The notes below the pieces were generated by a model. The model was not told the DNA's origin. It did no database searches and saw nothing but the letters and a program-made list of their open reading frames with translations. 64,000 bases of DNA, taken from NCBI RefSeq assembly GCF_002007565.1, contig NZ_CP015625.1:434001-498000 (forward strand), read 5' to 3'. Below, in pieces: positions 55,049 to 63,599 of this stretch. The translations under genes and the position numbers were made by a program. Positions within the stretch are counted from its first letter, which is position 1; each line of letters opens with the position of its first letter. The stretch comes from Ditibartonella choladocola. Lineage in GTDB: Bacteria; Pseudomonadota; Alphaproteobacteria; Rhizobiales; Rhizobiaceae.

Positions 55049-56344
55049 ATGAAAAATTTTTCAAAAGAGACGGAACCACCAATAGAGCGCAAAAGTCTTG
55101 TTAAAGCATTTGCTGCAAGCCTGAGTGGTACTTCTTTGGAATGGTATGACTTCGCAGTTTACGGAGCCTGCGCGGCTTTGGTGTTCGGCCATTTGTTTTT
55201 CCCTGACGGCGATTCACTTGCCGGCACGCTAAAAGCCTTCGGTACTTATGCTGTGGGATATATTTCCCGCCCATTGGGTGGCATATTTTTCGGGCGTCTT
55301 GGCGATATTGTCGGGCGCAAAAAAGTATTGGTATGGACGCTCTTGTTAATCGGCATCGCCACCTTCATCATTGGACTTTTGCCGACATTCGCCTCTGTCG
55401 GTTACCTTGCTCCGATTCTTCTTGTTTTGTTGCGTTTTGCTCAAGGTGTCGGTGTTGGCGGTGAATGGGGAGGTGCTGTTCTTCTCTCCAGCGAATTCAG
55501 CAAACCTGAACAAAGAGGTTTTTGGGCATCTGCGGCGCAAGTAGGCCCCCCTTTAGGTAATCTGATGGCAAACGGCGTTCTTGCTATTTTGGCTTTTTTC
55601 CTCACTACCGCCCAATTCAACGATTGGGGCTGGAGAATAGCTTTTCTGCTTTCTGCTCTTCTCGTCGTATTCGGTCTATGGGTTCGCTTTTCACTTGAAG
55701 AGACCCCTGTCTTCAAAAAACTTGAAGAAAAGAATGAACGCTCGAATGCGCCGGTGTCGGAAGTATTCAAATATGAGAGCAGAGCCCTTTTTGGCGGCAT
55801 TCTTGCGCGCATCGGGCCTGATGTTCTTTATGCCTGCTTTACGGTTTTTGTACTCGCTTATGCCACACAATATCTGGGAATGCCGCGCTCTGATGCCATC
55901 GCATCTGTCACAATTGCTTCGGGTATTCAGGTGTTGTTCATCCCCTTTAGTGGCTGGCTATCGGATAGAATAGAACGGCGTGTCATTTATGCTGTCGGTG
56001 CGGTTCTTGCGACGATCTGGACATTTGTGTTTTTCTATATGATGGAAGAACCGACCTTTGTTCGCCTCTTCATCGGCGTGACAGGTGCTCTCATTTGCCA
56101 TTCTTTAATGTATGGCCCGCAGGCTGCATTGATTGCAGAGCAATTTTCTGCACGTCTTCGCTATACGGGGAGTTCACTTGCCTATACATTTGCAGGGATT
56201 GTCGGTGGTGCCATCGCGCCTTTATTGCTCGCATGGTTTATATCATTCGATAAAAGCGGTTTTGCCATCTGCCTTTATATAGGCATTGCATGCGTATTGA
56301 CCTTGATCGGGCTAGCCATGACAAGAAAATCGCACGAATCCTGA
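55049..56344 (+). CDS. MHS-family (MFS) metabolite:proton symporter
   Basis: The 431-residue transporter has SGTSLEWYDFAVYGACAAL, the loop GRLGDIVGRKKVL and RFAQGVGVGGEWGGAVLL, the MHS subgroup marks. It probably imports the small acid or amide degraded by the DUF2848/nitrilase cluster. It differs clearly from the paralogue at 25519. Confidence 0.86.
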   Translation: MKNFSKETEPPIERKSLVKAFAASLSGTSLEWYDFAVYGACAALVFGHLFFPDGDSLAGTLKAFGTYAVGYISRPLGGIFFGRLGDIVGRKKVLVWTLLLIGIATFIIGLLPTFASVGYLAPILLVLLRFAQGVGVGGEWGGAVLLSSEFSKPEQRGFWASAAQVGPPLGNLMANGVLAILAFFLTTAQFNDWGWRIAFLLSALLVVFGLWVRFSLEETPVFKKLEEKNERSNAPVSEVFKYESRALFGGILARIGPDVLYACFTVFVLAYATQYLGMPRSDAIASVTIASGIQVLFIPFSGWLSDRIERRVIYAVGAVLATIWTFVFFYMMEEPTFVRLFIGVTGALICHSLMYGPQAALIAEQFSARLRYTGSSLAYTFAGIVGGAIAPLLLAWFISFDKSGFAICLYIGIACVLTLIGLAMTRKSHES

Positions 56345-56454
56345 CAAATAGGTTGAAACAGCACCGGAAGCCAAAACGGCACTGGTCGTTTCAGCCTATT
56401 CACCTTTTCGATAAATATGATGGGGGTTATCAGGCAAAAAACGATAAAGCTCTA

Positions 56455-57084
56455 TCAAACGAGATATTGGCGTGTCTGCTCAAGATGTTCGAGAATGGCT
56501 TTCTTGGCTTTCCTGACATCTTTGGCGACAAGTGCATCAACGATGCGTTGATGTTCTTTCAGGACTTCAGTTCTTCTTTTCGCAGTTTTGCGGATGGCTC
56601 TTACACCAAAGGTTACATAACGGGCACGTAGCAACTCGTACATCTGGTTTAACACCATGTTACCGGTTGCTTCAATCAATGCACAATGAAAGGCACGATC
56701 ATGTTCGATAAAGTCGATATAAGGGTCATCCGGTGCCATAAGTTTTTGAAATTCCAATTCCTTCATCATGGCAGGCGTCGGGTCGATATTTTGCGAGATA
56801 CAATATTCTGCACTCCAGCATTCGACAACGCCACGCACCTGAAACAGGTCATTGACTTGCTGCATATTCGGTGGTGCGACAAACGCACCGCGATTGGGCT
56901 TCAGATCAATCAGATCTTCACTGGCAAGCATCATGAAAGCTTCTCTCACAGGCGTGCGGGAAATCCCCAAACTATCGGCAATTTCTCTTTCGTTCAGAAA
57001 AGTTCCGATAAAACAGGGATTGGTCAAAATAGTATTGCGTATATGCGAATATGCGCGTTCGCGACCTGACGATTTCTTGTTCAT
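56455..57084 (-). CDS. FCD-type GntR transcriptional regulator
   Basis: The 209-residue protein has a GntR winged helix (GTFLNEREIADSLGISRTPV, then REAFMMLASEDLIDLKPNRG) and an FCD ligand domain with FIEHDRAFHCALIEATGN carrying the metal-site Asp and His. It diverges from the nitrilase-family gene and converges on the MHS gene, and probably controls the whole 54-58 kb cluster. Confidence 0.86.
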   Translation of the reverse strand: MNKKSSGRERAYSHIRNTILTNPCFIGTFLNEREIADSLGISRTPVREAFMMLASEDLIDLKPNRGAFVAPPNMQQVNDLFQVRGVVECWSAEYCISQNIDPTPAMMKELEFQKLMAPDDPYIDFIEHDRAFHCALIEATGNMVLNQMYELLRARYVTFGVRAIRKTAKRRTEVLKEHQRIVDALVAKDVRKAKKAILEHLEQTRQYLV

Positions 57085-57161
57085 AATGCTACATTATTTA
57101 TTTCTACCAAACGAATATATGAAATTACAATATTGATAAGTATAGTATAGGGAGAATTTTA

Positions 57162-57935
57162 ATGGGTGAAAACATAAAAATAGGATTGGCACAAATAAGA
57201 AGTGGTATCGACAAACAAAAAAATAACGCCGAAATTATTGGAATGATCGAACAGGCGGCCACTCGCAAAGTCGACATACTGGTTTTCCCCGAAGCAGCCC
57301 AGGTTTCTTTTGAAGCGGCTTTGAAGGATGAGGCAGAACCGCTTGAGGGCCCTTTTGCAACATTGATCCGCTCTTATGCCGCTAAATATGATATGATGAT
57401 TGTTGCAGGCATGTTTGAACCGGCAAATGACGGACGCATACGCAATAAGTTGATCATTACCGGAAAAAACACCGAAGCCACTTATCAGAAAGTCCATTTA
57501 TATGACGCATTCGGCTCACGTGAATCGGACCTCGTTGAAGCGGGAAGTGATTACCTTGTTCTCGATACAGTATTCGGCAAGATCGGTTTTGCGATTTGTT
57601 ATGATTTGCGGTTTGCCGAGCAATTTACGGCAATGGGAAGAAAAGGTGCAAAATTGATTATCGTTCCGGCCTCCTGGGGAGATGGTCCTGGAAAAGCCGG
57701 GCAGTGGGATTTGTTGGTTCGCGCCCGCGCTGCCGATTCTGAAGCCTGGCTTGTTGCCTGCGATCAGGCTTGGCAACCGCCAAAAGGAACAGCACCGCTG
57801 GGTATCGGACTAAGTTCTATTGTCGACCCGACAGGAAATGTGCGGGCACGTTTGGCGAGCGAAGCCGAGCTTTTGGTCTTCGACATCGATTTGGGAAATG
57901 TGGAAGCTATTCGCGCCCGTATTCCGATATTATGA
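57162..57935 (+). CDS. Nitrilase-family carbon-nitrogen hydrolase
   Basis: The 257-residue protein has the nitrilase catalytic triad in order: Glu in DILVFPEAA, Lys in TYQKVHLYDAFG and Cys in GFAICYDLRF. The length and DAFG stretch suit the omega-amidase / Nit-type amidases rather than true nitrilases. It would hydrolyse a small amide to acid and ammonia. GGGAG precedes the ATG. It is part of the DUF2848/MHS/GntR cluster. Confidence 0.87.
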   Translation: MGENIKIGLAQIRSGIDKQKNNAEIIGMIEQAATRKVDILVFPEAAQVSFEAALKDEAEPLEGPFATLIRSYAAKYDMMIVAGMFEPANDGRIRNKLIITGKNTEATYQKVHLYDAFGSRESDLVEAGSDYLVLDTVFGKIGFAICYDLRFAEQFTAMGRKGAKLIIVPASWGDGPGKAGQWDLLVRARAADSEAWLVACDQAWQPPKGTAPLGIGLSSIVDPTGNVRARLASEAELLVFDIDLGNVEAIRARIPIL

Positions 57936-58022
57936 TAACCCGATATTCGGGTAACAAAAAATTATTCTGAAAAGATATTAAAGTGTTGCGCCACTTTCTC
58001 CAGAAGAGGTTCCGCAAAACAC

Positions 58023-58063
58023 AAAATCGGGCAATGGTGAACTCCCGTCATGCCCGATTTTTC
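58023..58063. terminator. Bidirectional terminator
   Basis: AAAATCGGGCA (58023-58033) pairs with TGCCCGATTTT (58051-58061), with T's on the plus side and a TTTTGT tail on the minus side. It lies between the convergent nitrilase and thiY-like genes. Confidence 0.82.
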
Positions 58064-58072
58064 ATTGGATTT

Positions 58073-59011
58073 TCATTTCAATTCGGTCGCAAAACTGTCA
58101 AGCGGATATTCTTTTTTGACAATGCCTTTTTTATAAAGATAGGCGCCGTAAGAAATATATCTTTCTCTGTCGAGGTGGAGCGGATTTTCGCTGAATAAGG
58201 GAACCGTTTCCATCCATATCTTTTTATTAAGATCTGTATCGAGTTCCTTATATTTTTTTGCAAAATTGTCCCATGTTTCCTGTGGGTGAGCCTTCAAATA
58301 TTGCTGGCCTTCATGAACAGCTTCAAGGAATTTTTTATAAGCCTCGTGTTTTTTGAGGTCATTTTTGGCAACAAAAATCAGTTCGTCATAAGGGGGAATG
58401 CCATAGTCCTCAACCTTCATAATAACAGGCTCAATTCCCTGTTCACGTAATTCATTGCCTTCCACATTACGATAACCGCCAATGACAGCATCAACCTGTT
58501 TTGACATCAGCCCACTTACAAGGTTGAAATTGACGTTTACAAGCTCGACATCCTTTATCGTGAGCCCCTGATTTTCCAACATGGTTCCCAAGATCACCGG
58601 TTCAATACTGCTCACAGAAAAACCGACTTTTTTGCCTTTGAGATCGGCCGGTGTTTTGATTCCGCTATCGGGGAGCGCCAAAACAGTATTGAGCGGCGTT
58701 TCAATGAGTGTTCCTATACGTGTCAGAGGCAATTCTTCATCTTGAAAAATGTAGAGTTGCTGTTGATAAGATAAAGCAATATCGGCTTTGTCGGATGCAA
58801 CCAGACGCGGTCCGATATTGGGGTCGGAGGGGGTGACGATTTCGACATCAAGTCCGCGTTTTTCAAAACTGCCAATCTGTTCGGCAACAATTAAAGGTGC
58901 ATGATCGGGATTAAGATACCAGTCAAGAACAACTGTAAGTTTATCATTTGCTTTTGAGCCGAAAACGCCGAGAAAAATGATGATGATGGAGAATAATATT
59001 TTTTTTAACAC
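58073..59011 (-). CDS. thiY: ThiY-like ABC substrate-binding protein (thiamine pyrimidine)
   Basis: The 312-residue protein has an N-terminal signal peptide (KKILFSIIIIFLGVFGSKA) and the NMT1/ThiY fold: LDWYLNPDHAPLIVAEQIG, IALSYQQQ, GKKVGFSVSSIEP and VIGGYRNVEGNELREQG. ThiY binds formylaminopyrimidine or related HMP precursors in the periplasm. The start is GTG 59011 with GGAGG six bases upstream; the longer frame lacks support. It follows the permease gene by 31 bases in a three-gene operon. Confidence 0.83.
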   Translation of the reverse strand: MLKKILFSIIIIFLGVFGSKANDKLTVVLDWYLNPDHAPLIVAEQIGSFEKRGLDVEIVTPSDPNIGPRLVASDKADIALSYQQQLYIFQDEELPLTRIGTLIETPLNTVLALPDSGIKTPADLKGKKVGFSVSSIEPVILGTMLENQGLTIKDVELVNVNFNLVSGLMSKQVDAVIGGYRNVEGNELREQGIEPVIMKVEDYGIPPYDELIFVAKNDLKKHEAYKKFLEAVHEGQQYLKAHPQETWDNFAKKYKELDTDLNKKIWMETVPLFSENPLHLDRERYISYGAYLYKKGIVKKEYPLDSFATELK

Positions 59012-59042
59012 GTTTCCTCCGGAAATATAAAGAAAAGAAAAA

Positions 59043-59819
59043 TCAATTTTGTTGCGATTTTTTATCCCAGTAGATAACATATTTCAATATGATGTCGGTG
59101 ATATACCATAAAATCATTGCGATAATGGAAAGTATAAATATTGCGGCAAAGCATGTCGGCGTCTGCATGCGGGCATTGGCGTTCAACATAATATAGCCGA
59201 GCCCGCCGGATGACCCCACCCATTCACCGATAATCGCACCAATCGGAGCAATGGCGGCGGCGACACGCACACCGGAACCAAGCGCGGGCAGCGCTGCCAC
59301 AAGCCTGATATGGACAAGTTGCGACAAGGGAGATGCTCCCATGGTTCTTGCAAGATCAAGGTAACCCGCATTTGTGCGTCGCAAACCGTCAAAAAAGGCT
59401 GTTGTAACAGGAAAAAATATAACCAATATTGCGGCGATAATTTTCGAGAGGATTCCGTAGCCGAACCATAGAACCAGAATGGGGGCAAGGGCGAAAACCG
59501 GTATTGACTGGCTTACAATCAGAACCGGCATCAACCATTTTTGCAATGTTTTGGAAAACATTAAAAGAAGTGCCAGAGCAGCACCGGACAAAATTCCCGA
59601 TACAAAGCCGATGACAATTTCGACAATTGTAATCAAAGAATTTTCCAGAAGGTATTGGCGTCCGTTCCAAAGTGATTGTGCGACAACAAGGGGGGAAGGC
59701 AATATGTATTTTTTGAGGTCAAAAATAATGGCAATTGCCCACCATAAAGCGAGAATGCCGAAGAAAACCACAAGACCGTGAAGGAAAAATGCAAGTTTTT
59801 TATTGAAGCGGTTCTGCAA
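59043..59819 (-). CDS. thiX: ABC transporter permease (ThiX-like)
   Basis: The 258-residue protein has about six membrane segments and the binding-protein-dependent permease motif near ARTMGASPLSQLVHIRLVAA. It begins with TTG at 59819, with AAGGGG upstream inside the end of the ATPase gene, so translation is coupled. Together with ThiY and ThiZ it forms an inner-membrane importer for a thiamine pyrimidine precursor; taurine/sulfonate permeases are related, so the substrate call rests on ThiY. Confidence 0.82.
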   Translation of the reverse strand: MQNRFNKKLAFFLHGLVVFFGILALWWAIAIIFDLKKYILPSPLVVAQSLWNGRQYLLENSLITIVEIVIGFVSGILSGAALALLLMFSKTLQKWLMPVLIVSQSIPVFALAPILVLWFGYGILSKIIAAILVIFFPVTTAFFDGLRRTNAGYLDLARTMGASPLSQLVHIRLVAALPALGSGVRVAAAIAPIGAIIGEWVGSSGGLGYIMLNANARMQTPTCFAAIFILSIIAMILWYITDIILKYVIYWDKKSQQN

Positions 59820-59820
59820 A

Positions 59821-60555
59821 CTATATCCCCTTTAAAAAATGCATCAATTCGGTTTCACTTTTTATGCGATTTTTGTCATCATAATTTCGCGGTGCTTCAC
59901 CTTCAACAATGATAGCGGGCAGGAAAATTGCCGGCTGACCTTTCAGAACCAGTATACGCTGACATAATCGTGCGGCTTCCGATGGATCATGGGTAACAAG
60001 CAATACAGTTTTAGTTTTAAGAAGATCGTATGCAAGTTCCTGTATGGTGGCGCGGGTAACCGCGTCAAGTGCCGAAAAAGGTTCGTCCATCAATACAACG
60101 GGCTTGTCTTCATATAATGTACGGGCAATAGCCACCCTTTGGCGCATACCACCCGATAAAGTTTCGGGAAGCTGCTCTTTGACCGACAAAAGACCGACCT
60201 TTTCCAGTAATTCTTCGGCTTTTTTGTAATCTTTCTTCTCATGGCGCAATCTTGCTCCAAGGCAGACATTCTCTATTACCTTGAGCCAGGGAAATAGCAA
60301 ATCCTGTTGCGCCATATAGGTTATACGACCATGAAGACTGTCACCGTCGGAACCTGAGATTTGTCCGCTATCGGGGGTAACCAGCCCCGCAATGATTTTA
60401 AGAAGCGTGGTTTTGCCAATTCCGCTTTGTCCCAAAAGCCCGACAAATTCACCGGCAGGAATATCAAAATCGAGCGATTGAAAAACCGGTTTTCCTTCAT
60501 AATTTAGAGAAATGTTTCGACCTTTGATACCCAATAAGGGAGAAGAACTTGTCAT
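59821..60555 (-). CDS. thiZ: ABC transporter ATPase (ThiZ-like)
   Basis: The 244-residue ATPase has Walker A GLLGQSGIGKTTLLK, the Q-loop TYMAQQDLLFPW, signature LSGGMRQRVAIARTL, Walker B VVLMDEPFSALD and the switch His in LLVTHDPSEA. It powers the ThiXYZ-type importer. It is the first gene of the operon. Confidence 0.88.
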   Translation of the reverse strand: MTSSSPLLGIKGRNISLNYEGKPVFQSLDFDIPAGEFVGLLGQSGIGKTTLLKIIAGLVTPDSGQISGSDGDSLHGRITYMAQQDLLFPWLKVIENVCLGARLRHEKKDYKKAEELLEKVGLLSVKEQLPETLSGGMRQRVAIARTLYEDKPVVLMDEPFSALDAVTRATIQELAYDLLKTKTVLLVTHDPSEAARLCQRILVLKGQPAIFLPAIIVEGEAPRNYDDKNRIKSETELMHFLKGI

Positions 60556-60870
60556 TGATGAATGATCCTGAAATGAAGCTGTTCCGGCATTATCGAAATT
60601 CGGGTAAAAAGCAATTCTTTGTTATTACCGGCAAAGCAGTTTGAAACAAAAAGACCGTTTCTTCTCCGTGAGATGAGGTGGTTACAGGGCGACAAAGAAC
60701 ATGACCTGTTAAGTTACGCTAATCAAGCTAATTTTTTACCACAAATCAATAAGAAATCACCCTTAAAAACAATTTCAGGTTGTCTCGAACTGCAAGAAAA
60801 TGACCGGTTGACGACAAAATGGAATGAGGCTCGTCAAATAAAATAGGCCATTATCTTCAGTTTGGGAAAA

Positions 60871-61770
60871 TTATTCGGGATCATGCCGCTTCAAGGCTTC
60901 AATGAATAACTGGAAAGCAACCGGATGATGACGGCGATTGGGATAATAGAGATAATACCCCGGAAACGGTAAACAATATTTTTCAAGAACGCGGATGAGC
61001 CTTCCCTGTCTCATAAATTCCTCGACTTCCCGTTCAGGAATATAAGCAAGTCCGAAACCGTCAAGGACAGCTTCCACAATGTGCGGATAGGTGTTGAAAA
61101 TGAGCTGTCCTTTCGGGCGTATATTCACTGCTCCGTTTTCGTCATCAAGCTCCCACGGATAAAGTCCGCCAGATGTCGGAACCCGCAAATTGATGCAATT
61201 CTGCTCCATCAGATCGTGCAAGTTTGCCGGTTTTTTATGTGTTTCAAAATAACTCGGCGCCCCGACAATTGCCATACGCATAGGCGCACCGATCGGAATG
61301 GCAATCATGTCTTTGGCGAGATGTTCGCCTATACGGATACCTGCATCAAAACGTTCTTCGATAATATCGGTAAGACCGTAATTGATATTGATCTCCACTT
61401 CAATTTTCGGATATTTCCGTAAAAAAGGCCGCAATTTCGGTCGCAAAATATAGGAAGCGGGATAATCGACCGTAGTGATGCGGATTTTTCCTTTCGGCTC
61501 TTCGGCTGCATTGGTGATAAGATCAAGCTTCTCGTCCATCGTCTCGATGAGCGGTGAAAGCTCTTCTATCAGCCGCTCGCCTGCCGTTGTTGTGGAAACA
61601 TTGCGCGTTGTCCGTGTGAGAAGACGAATTCCCAAACGTTCTTCAAGACCGCGCATGGCATGGCTTAACGCCGATTGCGAGACACCCAGTTTGCTTGCCG
61701 CACGGGTAAAACTTTTTTCTCGTGCGACCACGAAAAAAGACATGAGATCATGGATGTTTTCTCTTAGCAT
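60871..61770 (-). CDS. LysR-family transcriptional regulator
   Basis: The 299-residue protein starts MLRENIHDLMSFFVVAREKS and has the recognition region ASKLGVSQSALSHAMRGLEE and an effector domain with TTVDYPASYILRPKL. ATG 61770 gives the usual LysR length; ATGs at 61827 and 61809 are also in frame and no site is decisive. It diverges from the Tat-signal/CMD operon at 62092 and may regulate it. Confidence 0.84.
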   Translation of the reverse strand: MLRENIHDLMSFFVVAREKSFTRAASKLGVSQSALSHAMRGLEERLGIRLLTRTTRNVSTTTAGERLIEELSPLIETMDEKLDLITNAAEEPKGKIRITTVDYPASYILRPKLRPFLRKYPKIEVEININYGLTDIIEERFDAGIRIGEHLAKDMIAIPIGAPMRMAIVGAPSYFETHKKPANLHDLMEQNCINLRVPTSGGLYPWELDDENGAVNIRPKGQLIFNTYPHIVEAVLDGFGLAYIPEREVEEFMRQGRLIRVLEKYCLPFPGYYLYYPNRRHHPVAFQLFIEALKRHDPE

Positions 61771-62091
61771 TTTTTTGAGACAAAATCCGTTATTGGTAAT
61801 TACCTTCATTATATCATGTTTATTCATGAATTGAATTCATAGAGACATGCAGAAATATCCTCTTAATTTATGCACATCATGGCTTTTAAATAGCAGGATG
61901 AAATGAGGCGACAGTTCGTCCGACAAGCTTTGAACGATTGTCATTGAGTCCGTCATTCGGGCATCATTCAAGCCGGTCATTCGGGTTTCGCTAAAAACGC
62001 CGGAAGTGTTTTAAGGGTTCGTTGCGGTGAACCGGCAAGAACCGGATTGACGGGGTGATAAATCCATTATGCCGGTTGGGGAGATTTGCAA

Positions 62092-62277
62092 ATGTGTGAA
62101 GCGTGTGGAAATTCTAATCACAAAACCCAAGAAACATTGCCGCGACGCAAATTTTTGAAAGAAAGCGGCACGTCTGTTCTTGCCGCCGGTGCAATAATGG
62201 GGACAAGCGAACGGGTAATAGCCGAGGATGTGCGCTACCGGTTTGTTGTCAACTTTGCATCGGGTAAATCGGCATGA
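62092..62277 (+). CDS. Small Tat-signal protein with N-terminal Cys pair
   Basis: The 61-residue product begins MCEACGN, followed by a twin-arginine signal LPRRKFLKESGTSVLAAGAI and a short mature tail EDVRYRFVVNFASGKSA. GGGGAG precedes ATG 62092. Its TGA overlaps the ATG of the next gene (ATGA), so the two are coupled. It may be the truncated front of a longer exported enzyme, or a genuine short exported peptide. I do not recognise a family. Confidence 0.5.
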   Translation: MCEACGNSNHKTQETLPRRKFLKESGTSVLAAGAIMGTSERVIAEDVRYRFVVNFASGKSA

Positions 62278-63011
62278 AACCGGCGCTCAAACTTCATCGA
62301 CGACGATTTCTAAAGGCGAGTTTAATTTCCGCCGGTACGCTAACTTATTTTTCACAAAACGTTTTTGCAAAATTACAGGAAAAAACAATGTTGACACTTG
62401 AACAAAAAAGACTTGTTCCCGTTGCTGCTTTTGCGGCCGAAGGAAATATTGATGGATTAAGAAATGCTTTGGCACAAGCACTTGATGACAAGGTTGCGAT
62501 CAACGCAATCAAGGAAGTTCTGGTTCAGACTTATGCATATGCGGGGTTTCCAAGAAGTCTGAATGCACTTTCCGCATTGATGGATGTAGTCAATAAAAGA
62601 CGTGAAGCGGGTAAAAAAGATGAACAGGGTAAAGATGCCTCACCCTTTCACACAGATAAAACGATGGTGGAGGTCGGTACAGAAATCCAGACAAAACTGG
62701 TTGGCCAACCGGTGACAGGCCCGCTTTTTGAATTTGCTCCCGCAATTGACCAATTTTTGAAAAGTCACCTTTTTGGCGATATTTTTGTGCGTGACAATCT
62801 TGATTATGAAACAAGAGAAGTTGCTACAATTGCTATGCTTGCGGCACTTCAAGGCGCGCAGTCGCAATTGAAATCACATTATCAGATGGGTACAAATACC
62901 GGCCTTGAAAAACAGGATTTGAAGGAAATTGTTACCATTCTCGAAACGGAGGTCGGTCCGGAAGTTGGAAAACGTGCAAGCGAAGTGCTTGATAGCTTTC
63001 TGAATGGTTGA
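62274..63011 (+). CDS. Tat-exported carboxymuconolactone-decarboxylase-family protein
   Basis: The 245-residue protein has a Tat signal (LHRRRFLKASLISAGTLTYF) and a CMD/AhpD-like helical domain (AINAIKEVLVQTYAYAGFPR, DYETREVATIAMLAALQGA, LKSHYQMGTNTGLEKQDLKE). The AhpD CxxC redox pair is absent. Periplasmic members of this family are common but poorly defined; they may act on lactones or peroxides. It is coupled to the upstream small Tat protein and followed by a DUF2255 gene. Confidence 0.82.
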   Translation: MKPALKLHRRRFLKASLISAGTLTYFSQNVFAKLQEKTMLTLEQKRLVPVAAFAAEGNIDGLRNALAQALDDKVAINAIKEVLVQTYAYAGFPRSLNALSALMDVVNKRREAGKKDEQGKDASPFHTDKTMVEVGTEIQTKLVGQPVTGPLFEFAPAIDQFLKSHLFGDIFVRDNLDYETREVATIAMLAALQGAQSQLKSHYQMGTNTGLEKQDLKEIVTILETEVGPEVGKRASEVLDSFLNG

Positions 63012-63047
63012 ACTTTTTGGTAATCGTGTTTTTCAAGAGGCTGAATG

Positions 63048-63422
63048 ATGAGTGAATGGACAAAGAGCGAGCTTGCGGCGATTGATGCAGCCGATGATCT
63101 CAAAATGGCTCCCTATCATGAGGATTTAGAAACAACGGGCACGCCTGTGTGGATATGGGAAGTGGTTGTTGATGGCGGCCTTTATGTGCGTGCCTATAGC
63201 GGAACGTCTTCGCGCTGGTATCAGGCTGCAATCAAACAAAAAAGCGGAAAAATTATCGTGTCCGGAAAGGTGGAATCTGTTCATTATGAAGCTGTCAAAG
63301 ATCCGGCGGTTCTTGATAGAATTGATGAGGCTTATCACAAAAAATATGATCCAAGTCCCTATGTCGGACCAATGGTGGGCGAGAGAGCGAAAGCAGCAAC
63401 AATCAAAATCATAAAAGCCTGA
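63048..63422 (+). CDS. DUF2255-family protein
   Basis: The 124-residue protein matches DUF2255: WTKSELAAIDAADDLKMAPY, PVWIWEVVVDGGLYVRAYSG and RWYQAAIKQKSGKI. It resembles small FMN-binding split-barrel proteins in layout. ATG 63048 is preferred, with AGAGG seven bases upstream. It closes the operon of the Tat small protein and CMD protein. Confidence 0.8.
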   Translation: MSEWTKSELAAIDAADDLKMAPYHEDLETTGTPVWIWEVVVDGGLYVRAYSGTSSRWYQAAIKQKSGKIIVSGKVESVHYEAVKDPAVLDRIDEAYHKKYDPSPYVGPMVGERAKAATIKIIKA

Positions 63423-63476
63423 TGGCTCATTGTTGGTTATCGTTTTTCAAAACAGCAATATGAAAGTTTTACATAA

Positions 63477-63506
63477 AAGGCCGACAGTTAGGGAGCTGTC
63501 GGCCTT
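63477..63506. terminator. Hairpin between convergent genes
   Basis: AAGGCCGACAG (63477-63487) pairs with CTGTCGGCCTT (63496-63506) around an 8-base loop, with a TTTTATG tail on the minus strand. It probably terminates both the DUF2255 operon and the hydrolase gene. Confidence 0.8.
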
Positions 63507-63599
63507 CTCATAAAGATACTGTTTTAAAAAGCACGCACAGACTTGATTTGAAAATATCAAAGCCGGTTGCGCTTTTTCACTTTTTTACTGGCAAGTGAC

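Noticed and set aside
60556-60700. Possible TPP riboswitch (ACCCGAA and GATAATGCC on the minus strand before thiZ)
   Set aside because: The GCTGAGA and GGGGTGC elements are absent and the spacing does not match, so the partial match is probably chance.
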